Origin: CG1-02-35-72 sp964564475
GTDB taxonomy: Bacteria; Bacteroidota; Bacteroidia; Flavobacteriales; Flavobacteriaceae
Length of the DNA: 5,396 bases
Assembly (NCBI GenBank): GCA_964564475.1
Contig: CAZMBM010000134.1
Span: 1-5,396, forward strand
Direction: 5' to 3'
The notes under the pieces are model-generated. The model ran no database searches. It had not been told where the DNA came from and saw only the letters and a program-made list of their open reading frames with translations. The translations under genes were made by a program, and so were the position numbers. This document shows, in pieces, positions 1 through 5,396 of the stretch; position 1 is the first letter of the stretch; each line of letters opens with the position of its first letter.

Positions 1-80
1 GCTGCGAGCCCGCCGAGGTCCGTGTAGATTATAACGCCCCCCTCCTGCCTTTCGTTATAAATTTAGAAAATATTTTTTAA
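1..80. other. GC-rich window edge, no assignable gene
   Basis: This stretch is much richer in G+C over its first ~55 bases than the rest of the window, and it drops abruptly to AT-rich DNA after about base 56. On the + strand one frame is open from base 3 to a TAA at 78-80 and would give the last 25 residues of a protein (CEPAEV...NLENIF). On the - strand another frame reads GGVIIYTDLGGLAA toward the window edge, but it has no ATG and a stop just upstream. I recognise neither as a known family. It could be the tail of an upstream gene, or an edge of a dispersed repeat. The codon use of the + strand frame is more GC-rich than that of the genes in this window, which argues mildly against an ordinary resident gene. 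Confidence 0.3.
29..60. repeat. 8-bp inverted repeat around a pyrimidine-rich loop
   Basis: TTATAACG at 29-36 is repeated as its exact reverse complement CGTTATAA at 53-60. The 16 bases between them are almost pure pyrimidine on the + strand (one G). The right arm coincides with the drop from GC-rich to AT-rich DNA. It could be a hairpin, a weak terminator or the end of a repeat element. The sequence alone does not decide between these. Confidence 0.5.
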
Positions 81-107
81 TAAACCTCAATGCATTTATC
101 AATTAAC

Positions 108-140
108 AGCTTTTGGAAAGTTTTAAACTTTCCAAAAGCT
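108..140. repeat. Perfect 33-bp palindrome (16-bp arms, 1-bp centre)
   Basis: AGCTTTTGGAAAGTTT at 108-123 is followed by a single T at 124 and then by its exact reverse complement at 125-140. No T-tract follows the palindrome on the + strand, and only a mildly T-rich stretch follows it on the - strand, so it is not a textbook intrinsic terminator. The core half-site TTTGGAAA (112-119) / TTTCCAAA (129-136) occurs a third time as TTTCCAAA at 147-154, where the -33 element of the cyclophilin promoter should lie. A dimeric regulator's operator is therefore a reasonable alternative to a hairpin terminator for an upstream gene. The palindrome is certain; its role is inferred. Confidence 0.85.
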
Positions 141-167
141 AAGGCATTTCCAAACTTCCCAAATGTT

Positions 168-175
168 TACCTTTG
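168..175 (+). promoter_or_regulatory. Bacteroidota-type -7 promoter box for the cyclophilin gene
   Basis: TACCTTTG matches the Bacteroidota primary sigma factor -7 consensus TAnnTTTG at every defined position. It ends five bases before the ATG at 181, so the transcript should begin at or within a few bases of that ATG and be leaderless or nearly so. No good TTG-type -33 element is visible at the usual spacing; the nearest candidate is the TTTCC at 147-151. The box overlaps the first codons of an alternative upstream start at 163, which argues against that start. Confidence 0.65.
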
Positions 176-180
176 CACTT

Positions 181-804
181 ATGAAATCAAAAGTATCCCT
201 ATTTTTAATTGGCTTTTTGTTTTTTAGCGCAAGCAGTACGGTCTTTGCGCAATCTGACGAAGGCATTATTTCTAACACCAATACCCTGCCCTTTTTAAAA
301 ACTTACGGAGCCAAAAACAACGAAACCCTTGTTAAAGTCAGTACCAAGTTTGGCAGTTTTCAAATAAGACTGTACCGCGATATGCCCTTATACCGCGCCA
401 GCTTTATTTACCTCACCAAAATGGGTTATTTTAACACCTCTGATGTCGATCGTATTGCCCCCGATTTTATCATTCAGATGGGCGATTCAGATAACCCTGC
501 CTGTATAAATATGCGCTATAAATTTAAAAACTACCTCTTGCCTGCCCATTTTTTACACACACACAAACAATACGCTGTAGCCGCCGCCCGCAGTTGGGAT
601 AACAATCCTAAAAAGAAATCGTCACCATTTGAATTCTATGTCGTTATGAACAAACGCGGCGCCCATCACCTCGATAAAGAACATACGGTTTTTGGCGAAG
701 TCATCAGCGGCTTTAAAACCCTTAAAATTTTGGAACAACAAAAGCATGGCCGCGACGAATGGCCCTTGCAGGATATCAGGATAAAAGTAAGTATCGTCAA
801 GTAA
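181..804 (+). CDS. Secreted cyclophilin-type peptidyl-prolyl cis-trans isomerase
   Basis: This is a 207-residue cyclophilin-like protein expected to catalyse cis-trans isomerisation of X-Pro bonds during folding in the periplasm. Residues 1-23 form a signal peptide with a KSK n-region, a hydrophobic core and cleavage after VFA. There is no lipobox Cys, so it is probably soluble. The cyclophilin fold covers roughly residues 50-205. The block DRIAPDFIIQMGD keeps the catalytic Arg91, Phe96 and Gln99 (CypA Arg55, Phe60, Gln63), and the later block ending HLDKEHTVFGEV matches CypA WLDGKHVVFGKV. CypA Trp121 is replaced by His163, as in other cyclosporin-insensitive bacterial forms. The FHR and GSQFF motifs are otherwise degenerate, so activity may be low. 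An in-frame ATG at 163 exists, but it would put the promoter box inside the coding sequence and bury the signal peptide. The gene is monocistronic and converges on the barrel gene. The family call is solid; substrates are unknown. Confidence 0.87.
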   Translation: MKSKVSLFLIGFLFFSASSTVFAQSDEGIISNTNTLPFLKTYGAKNNETLVKVSTKFGSFQIRLYRDMPLYRASFIYLTKMGYFNTSDVDRIAPDFIIQMGDSDNPACINMRYKFKNYLLPAHFLHTHKQYAVAAARSWDNNPKKKSSPFEFYVVMNKRGAHHLDKEHTVFGEVISGFKTLKILEQQKHGRDEWPLQDIRIKVSIVK

Positions 805-889
805 GCAAAGTTGCTATTACGGATTCCATGTTCGGTGTTGTTTTTTTTTGAATTTACGGCTTGCCTTTTTAATTACTGCTAACTGAACA
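805..889. terminator. Convergent spacer with T-tracts; possible weak terminator
   Basis: This spacer lies between the 3' ends of the cyclophilin gene and the barrel gene. It carries a run of nine T at 841-849 and a second run of five at 866-870 on the + strand. The only nearby hairpin is imperfect (GTAA-GCA at 801-807 with TGC-TA-TTAC at 812-820) and lies about 20 bases before the T-run, so it is not a canonical intrinsic terminator. Nothing convincing is seen for the - strand operon. Termination is expected here from the gene arrangement, but the exact element is not resolved. Confidence 0.3.
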
Positions 890-2422
890 CTAGTCCCTTA
901 CCGTTAAAAAAGCCACTCTGTAACTCAGTCCAAAATTAAAATAGGTACTGTTCAAACCACTTCCTGTGGCTTTTACCCGTCCTAAAGTGGTTCTTAGCCC
1001 TAACTTATCCGAAATATTGATTACGGCGCCACCTCCTGCTTTAACAATTAGGCCCTGCCCTGTATTTATCTGTCCGCCACCGGCACCTCCGGCTAAAAAT
1101 TGTGCAAAAAAGCGCAATTTAGTATCAGACAGAGATTTGGTTGAAAGGCCTAAACCAAAAACCCCCTCGGCGTAAGCCCCTGCGCCGCCAAAATTGGCAA
1201 ACGAGGTTTGTCCGGCCAAATAAACCGTCTTATTTAAATAATAATTAACCTGTAAAAGTATTTTGTACAAATCTTGTTCAGAGCCGTCATCGCGTTTGGC
1301 GTTAAAATACACTTCCTGACCCACATTTATTTCCACACCTTTAAATTTACTTATTTTAAAGGGCTTTTCGTTTACATTAAGCGTACCGCCTTGATAGGTG
1401 GTATATTTTAAACCTATTCCGTAAGTAGCAGCTTTAAATCTGCCGTTAGGTGTTGCAAAATAACCTGTATTTATAAAGAGCGCCGTATTGTTAAATAATT
1501 TTTGTTCTAAAGCCAATTCGGGATTTATGATAAATCCTCCCTGAATAGCCACACCGCCTCCACCGGCAGCACCCAAACCGAATTTTGCCAATACATGTGT
1601 GCGATTCTTGTTAAATGAAACACCCGTACCCACACCCAAAACAATATCCATAAAACCGGCCGGAATACCGCGATAAGCCCCATCGGCACGAATGTATGTA
1701 AACGACTTTTCGGTAAAGTAACTGTCAAACTCAAAGCCGGCTAAACGAATGGTTTTACCTGCGATAAGGTTTCCGTTATCGTCTGTAGTACGACCTTTTA
1801 AATTAAAATTATCTAAGCGCATTATAAAGCCGTGTTTTTTAGCCTTTTTACGCCAAGACGACGGGTTTAAAACATCTCTTGATAGACGCTTTCCGGCCTG
1901 TGTAAATAAGCTGTAGTCAAACGACAAGGGCACACGTAAGGCGATGTTTAACTGTGAACTGTTTATGGCACCTTTGTCAAAAAAATTGACATAACTGTAA
2001 CCTGCTTCTAAAGAAAAATGACTGAACTGGTATCCCAGATTAAAATGAGGCAAAATAAACGCTCCGCCACCATCGGGAGCCCCCGAACCACCACCACCGC
2101 CCAAGTGAATGCCTGTGTCTAAAAACAGAGCTTTACCCAAATTTGTTTTAAGCCCGGCATCAACACCCAAGGTAAACAAACCGCCTCTAAAACCATTTAC
2201 GCTGCCGTACATACCCAAACCTGTATAAAACCAATCGTTTATTTTAAGATTGTAATGGATACCTGTAAGCCCCATATTGTCTTCGCCGGCAGGCATGTTA
2301 ACCGATAGGTAGTCTAGAGACATAAAAGATTTCTGTGTTAGTTTTTGAGGGACTGCTGTGTCTTGGGCTTGCAGGAAAACAGCGCAACTCAAAAAAAGTA
2401 AAAAGAGTATATTTCTAGACAT
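890..2422 (-). CDS. Glycine-rich outer-membrane beta-barrel protein, three-module, function unknown
   Basis: This is a 510-residue protein with a Sec signal peptide (residues 1-19, cleavage at LQA-Q). The rest is almost entirely alternating hydrophobic/polar beta-strand sequence rich in Gly, Tyr and Phe, as expected for an outer-membrane barrel. Aligning it with itself by eye suggests three diverged copies of a ~100-residue module at about 63-163, 239-340 and 398-503. Each copy has a Y/F-rich entry strand, a G-rich LGxG-type strand, a basic turn (TNLGKA, NKNRTH, LSDTKL), a poly-Gly patch (LGGGGG, AAGGGG, GGAGGG) and a closing strand (LNIALRV, YGIGLKY, FNFGLSYRV). A more polar linker at ~172-225 contains a basic run (WRKKAKKH). 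There is no plug domain, TonB box or type IX secretion C-terminal domain that I can see. The ATG overlaps the fdhD stop by 8 bp, so it is probably translated as part of the formate dehydrogenase operon. Passage or sensing of a small solute such as formate would be speculation. I do not recognise the family by name. Confidence 0.8.
   Translation of the reverse strand: MSRNILFLLFLSCAVFLQAQDTAVPQKLTQKSFMSLDYLSVNMPAGEDNMGLTGIHYNLKINDWFYTGLGMYGSVNGFRGGLFTLGVDAGLKTNLGKALFLDTGIHLGGGGGSGAPDGGGAFILPHFNLGYQFSHFSLEAGYSYVNFFDKGAINSSQLNIALRVPLSFDYSLFTQAGKRLSRDVLNPSSWRKKAKKHGFIMRLDNFNLKGRTTDDNGNLIAGKTIRLAGFEFDSYFTEKSFTYIRADGAYRGIPAGFMDIVLGVGTGVSFNKNRTHVLAKFGLGAAGGGGVAIQGGFIINPELALEQKLFNNTALFINTGYFATPNGRFKAATYGIGLKYTTYQGGTLNVNEKPFKISKFKGVEINVGQEVYFNAKRDDGSEQDLYKILLQVNYYLNKTVYLAGQTSFANFGGAGAYAEGVFGLGLSTKSLSDTKLRFFAQFLAGGAGGGQINTGQGLIVKAGGGAVINISDKLGLRTTLGRVKATGSGLNSTYFNFGLSYRVAFLTVRD
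2087..2101. repeat. Short Gly-codon trinucleotide run inside the barrel gene
   Basis: Four ACC triplets followed by GCC encode, on the - strand, five consecutive Gly codons (GGC then four GGT) in the first module's poly-Gly patch. The tract is short, and its repeat unit is a whole codon, so slippage would only add or remove Gly residues and would not shift the frame. Confidence 0.6.
2415..2422 (-). other. ATGTCTAG stop/start overlap coupling fdhD to the barrel gene
   Basis: On the - strand the last codons of fdhD (AAT GTC TAG) share eight bases with the first codons of the barrel gene (ATG TCT AG). No Shine-Dalgarno sequence precedes the second start; the DNA before it is A-rich. Ribosomes ending fdhD would be placed directly on the barrel start, which implies one mRNA and probably re-initiation. 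Confidence 0.8.
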
Positions 2423-3227
2423 TTTTATTGTTTAAGATTTTAATCAAAGCCGGATTGGCATAGACAGTTGATTTAGCACCGCGTGAAAAACCGATGAGAC
2501 AAATACCCAACTCTTTGGCAAAATCAACCGCTAAAGACGAGCAAGAAGAGACAGCTACCACAATGGGAATCTGAGCTATAAAGGCCTTCGATACAATTTC
2601 GAATGACACCCGGCCACTGACTAAAAGTACTGAGGCATCCTTTAAATGGGTAGCTATAAGTAACTGTCCTACAGCTTTATCAACGGCATTATGACGCCCG
2701 ATGTCTTCTTTTAAGGTTAAGATATTATTATGCCTGTCAAAAATAGCCGCCGCATGTGAGCCACCCGACAAGTCGAAAGTTTTTTGCAGGGTAGTCATCT
2801 TTTTAAACATCTTTTCTACTTGGGTAATATCAAAACGGTTAATACCCGATAAGGTTTCTCCTGTAAAAGTAATATCGTCTAACTTTTGTTTGCCGCAAAT
2901 ACCACACGAAGACACCGAAAGTAAAGTGCGTTTGTTTAGATATCCTTTGCCTAAAGCTTCTTTTGGAATATTGGCATTGACAATGCAAAAGGCATTATCG
3001 CGTTGCTCTACAAGCTCTAGGTTTAAATCGGCAGTGTTTTTGTAAATATCTTCGGCATAGAGTAAGCCGCGAACCAATTCAAAATCGTCACCGGGAGTAC
3101 GCATTACAACCGTATAGGGTTCATCATTAATATTTATTTGCAGAGCGGCTTCTACCACCAAATTATCTTGAATTTTTTTGGGGTAGCCGTCTTTTATATG
3201 TAATCCTTCGTAAGGGGTTGTTTGCAT
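2415..3227 (-). CDS. fdhD: Formate dehydrogenase accessory sulfurtransferase FdhD
   Basis: FdhD is a cytoplasmic protein that takes persulfide sulfur from a cysteine desulfurase (IscS type) and passes it to the bis-MGD cofactor of formate dehydrogenase, a step needed for activity. At 270 residues it has the full family length. Family blocks appear in order: RTPGDDFELVRGLL at 43-56, SSCGICGK at 106-113 with the two conserved cysteines Cys108 and Cys111 (equivalent to E. coli Cys121 and Cys124), SGGSHAAA at 154-161, EDIGRHNAVDKAVG at 174-187, LLVSGRVSFEIVSKA at 201-215 and SSLAVDFAKELG near 230-241. Just before the last block the sequence reads VSSCSS, with a Cys229 where FdhD proteins I know have Ala or Pro. 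The ATG at 3227 gives the expected N-terminus. The gene follows the formate dehydrogenase gene after 108 bp and overlaps the barrel gene by 8 bp. The identification is secure. Confidence 0.97.
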   Translation of the reverse strand: MQTTPYEGLHIKDGYPKKIQDNLVVEAALQININDEPYTVVMRTPGDDFELVRGLLYAEDIYKNTADLNLELVEQRDNAFCIVNANIPKEALGKGYLNKRTLLSVSSCGICGKQKLDDITFTGETLSGINRFDITQVEKMFKKMTTLQKTFDLSGGSHAAAIFDRHNNILTLKEDIGRHNAVDKAVGQLLIATHLKDASVLLVSGRVSFEIVSKAFIAQIPIVVAVSSCSSLAVDFAKELGICLIGFSRGAKSTVYANPALIKILNNKNV

Positions 3228-3335
3228 AATTTATTTTAGGTATTTAGTCGTTTAATGTCTCAAAAGCAAGTAATTGGTTAGATTGCCCTTCGACTTTGCT
3301 TCTGATAATATCGGACAGACAGAATGGTACTTGTG
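3228..3335 (-). other. Intergenic gap between the formate dehydrogenase gene and fdhD
   Basis: These 108 bases are longer than a usual intra-operon gap. On the - strand TGCTTTTG (3261-3268) resembles the TAnnTTTG -7 box with one mismatch, about 33 bases before the fdhD ATG, but no -33 partner is seen at the expected spacing, so a second promoter is only possible. TTCTG and CAGAA (near 3299-3323) could pair as a 5-bp stem, too weak to call a terminator. The stretch CCCTTCGACTTTGCTTCTG (near 3286-3304) has the look of a degenerate dispersed intergenic repeat, but this is from memory only. Confidence 0.35.
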
Positions 3336-5396
3336 TTAAACTTTTTCAAAATCTACCGCTACAACTTTGTACTCGGGTGTTAGCGTTTCCTTATCACCTA
3401 CACTGCCGGTAATCAGATTTATAAATACTTCGGGTTGATGAAATGTTGTACGTAAAACACCGGGTTTAACTGTCTTACTCACCTTTACGGTGATGTTAAC
3501 ACTCCCGCGCTCAGAAAAAATACGCACCCTGTCTTTGTTGTGAATATTTTTACGTTTGGCATCTTTAGGGTGGACTTCTAAAACATCTTGTGCTAAAATA
3601 TCCTGATTGTCAGTTCGTCGTGTCATAGTCCCCGAATTGTAATGTTCTAATTCGCGTGCTGTGGTTAAAATAAACGGATATTGGTGTCCATTGGCAACTA
3701 TTTCGGGTGTTTCTTCAAAGTCAAAGTGGTGGAAAGTACCTTTACCCTTTTTAAAAGCGCCATTTGTATGAAGGATTTTGGTGTCTGAACCATCTTCTTT
3801 AATGGGCCATTGCAAGCCGTTATCGCCCAATCTGTCCCAAGTCAAGCCTTTCATAAAAGGGATTACATCGGCAATTTCATCAATAATCTTAGCGGCGTCA
3901 TAAACAGGGCCGGTAGGTTGTTTATAGCCCATTTTAGCCATCAAATCTATTATTATTTGCCCATCGGCTTTGGCATTACCAATAGGTTCTACAACCTTAT
4001 TGACGCGTTGCACACGACGTTCGCCGTTGGTAAATGTGCCGTTTTTTTCAAAATACGAAGCGGCCGGTAAAATAACATCGGCCATTTCGGCCGTGGCCGT
4101 CATAAAGAGTTCTTGAACCACTACCAATTCTAAATTTTCGAAAGCTTTGATACTGTGATTGGTGTTAGGATCTGTCATAATGGTGTCTTCACCAACAATA
4201 TAAAGGGCTTTTAATTTTCCGGCAACAGCCGCATCTAACATTTCAGGAATTTTATATCCAGCTTTTATCGGCATCTGAGCCACGCCGTACTTTTCGGCGT
4301 AATAATTCCGGATTTCGGGTTTTGAAATATCCAAATAGCCGGCGCCTTGATGCGGTTGTACACCCATGTCGGCGGCCCCTTGCACATTGTTTTGTCCCCG
4401 CAGGGGATTTAAACCAACACCATGACGGCCCACATTACCCGTCATCATAGCCAAGTTAGAAATAAGCATGACGGTTTTACTGCCTTGATAGTGTTCGGTA
4501 ACACCAAGACCGTGAAATTCCATTGCGTTCTCTGCTTTGGCGTAGGCTACAGCTGCTTGTTTAACCAAGTTCTTAGAAACGCCTGTTACTTGCGCTAAGG
4601 CCTCTATATCCAATGCGCGTACATGTTGCTCGAATTCGGCGTAAAATTCGGTATAAGCCTCTATAAAGGCTTGTTTTACCAAATTTTCTGTAATAATATA
4701 ATAGGCCATCATATTGAGAACGGCCACATTTGTACCCGGCCTTATTTGTAAGTGATAAGTAGCCAATTGGGCCAGTGTGGTTTTTATCGGATCAACCACG
4801 ATTGACGTAACACCTTTCATAAAAGCCTGCTTTATCTTAGCGCCCGTTACCGGATGGGCTTTAAGCGGATTGGCACCTATAAGGAAAACAGCGTCGGCTT
4901 GTTTTAAATCTTCTATAGAATTGGTAGCCGCTCCTGTACCAAAAGATTGCTGCATGCCATAAGCTGTTGGGGCATGACATACCCGTGCACAACCGTCAAT
5001 ATTGTTAGTGCCTACGGCCACGCGGATAAATTTTTGCATCAAATAATTCTCTTCGTTAGTCGCCCGCGATGACGAGATACCGCCAATAGCATCGGCTCCG
5101 TATTTGGCTGTGATGGTTTTTAATTTTGTGACGATAAAGTCATACGCTTCATCCCAAGTTACTTTTTTAAATTTTCCGTCGCGCTTTATCATAGGCTCTG
5201 TTAACCTATCGGGATGGCGGTAAAATTGATGCGCAAAGCGTCCTTTAAGGCAGGTATGTCCTTCGTTAACTTCGGCCGTTTCCGGAGCTTGAATGCCTTT
5301 TATTTCGTTATTAATAACGGCGACTTCTAACTGGCAACCCACACCACAATAAGTACAAGTTGTACGGACAATTTTATCGGCTTTAAGCGTTTTGGT
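3336..5396 (-). CDS. fdhF: Formate dehydrogenase catalytic subunit, Cys type (5' end outside window)
   Basis: This is a molybdopterin oxidoreductase of the formate dehydrogenase alpha family (also called FdhA), which oxidises formate to CO2 or runs in reverse. 686 residues are visible, and the frame stays open through the window edge. Counting from the edge, Cys14, Cys17, Cys21 and Cys49 (CTYCGVGC...HTCLKG) bind a 4Fe-4S cluster. CARVCHAP places Cys140-His141 at the metal-ligand/catalytic pair where E. coli FDH-H has selenocysteine-His; the codon is TGT. LRGQNNVQGAADMG carries Arg333, the formate-binding Arg. Two molybdopterin-binding regions follow, with EHYNSGTMTRRTDN near 584-597 and an ending (PEYKVVAVDFEKV) typical of the family. 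A GTG at 5340-5342 falls inside the CGVGC motif and cannot be the start. Thirteen residues precede Cys14 without a Met, so the start lies beyond the window; an N-terminal ferredoxin-like extension is possible but unseen. fdhD follows downstream. The electron acceptor and metal (Mo or W) cannot be told from here. Confidence 0.95.
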   Translation of the reverse strand, partial: TKTLKADKIVRTTCTYCGVGCQLEVAVINNEIKGIQAPETAEVNEGHTCLKGRFAHQFYRHPDRLTEPMIKRDGKFKKVTWDEAYDFIVTKLKTITAKYGADAIGGISSSRATNEENYLMQKFIRVAVGTNNIDGCARVCHAPTAYGMQQSFGTGAATNSIEDLKQADAVFLIGANPLKAHPVTGAKIKQAFMKGVTSIVVDPIKTTLAQLATYHLQIRPGTNVAVLNMMAYYIITENLVKQAFIEAYTEFYAEFEQHVRALDIEALAQVTGVSKNLVKQAAVAYAKAENAMEFHGLGVTEHYQGSKTVMLISNLAMMTGNVGRHGVGLNPLRGQNNVQGAADMGVQPHQGAGYLDISKPEIRNYYAEKYGVAQMPIKAGYKIPEMLDAAVAGKLKALYIVGEDTIMTDPNTNHSIKAFENLELVVVQELFMTATAEMADVILPAASYFEKNGTFTNGERRVQRVNKVVEPIGNAKADGQIIIDLMAKMGYKQPTGPVYDAAKIIDEIADVIPFMKGLTWDRLGDNGLQWPIKEDGSDTKILHTNGAFKKGKGTFHHFDFEETPEIVANGHQYPFILTTARELEHYNSGTMTRRTDNQDILAQDVLEVHPKDAKRKNIHNKDRVRIFSERGSVNITVKVSKTVKPGVLRTTFHQPEVFINLITGSVGDKETLTPEYKVVAVDFEKV

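Overview
The window looks like chromosomal DNA from a member of the Bacteroidota. The DNA is moderately AT-rich, the protein-coding starts lack Shine-Dalgarno sequences, and two signal peptides end in the Ala-Gln style common in that phylum (VFA-Q and LQA-Q). An exact match to the Bacteroidota -7 promoter element TAnnTTTG also lies just before a start codon. No RNA gene, CRISPR array, insertion sequence or phage gene was recognised.

Layout: bases 1-80 are an unusually GC-rich edge with an 8-bp inverted repeat and no gene I can name. Bases 108-140 form a perfect palindrome with 16-bp arms. It is followed by a -7 promoter box (168-175) that drives a secreted cyclophilin-type peptidyl-prolyl isomerase on the + strand (181-804). 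A short convergent spacer (805-889) separates it from three genes on the - strand. In transcription order these are a formate dehydrogenase catalytic subunit (3336-5396, 5' end outside the window), the formate dehydrogenase maturation factor fdhD (2415-3227), and a 510-residue glycine-rich outer-membrane beta-barrel protein (890-2422).

The formate dehydrogenase and FdhD are a clear functional pair. FdhD delivers sulfur to the molybdenum or tungsten bis-MGD cofactor, without which the catalytic subunit is inactive. The enzyme carries Cys rather than selenocysteine at the metal-ligand position. The barrel gene overlaps the end of fdhD by 8 bp (ATGTCTAG), so it is probably co-translated with it, which is not a partnership I know of.

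The most unusual items are the barrel protein, which appears to consist of three diverged copies of a ~100-residue module, its coupling to fdhD, and the palindrome with a third half-site at the cyclophilin promoter. I see no convincing evidence of a wholly new defence or mobile system here.
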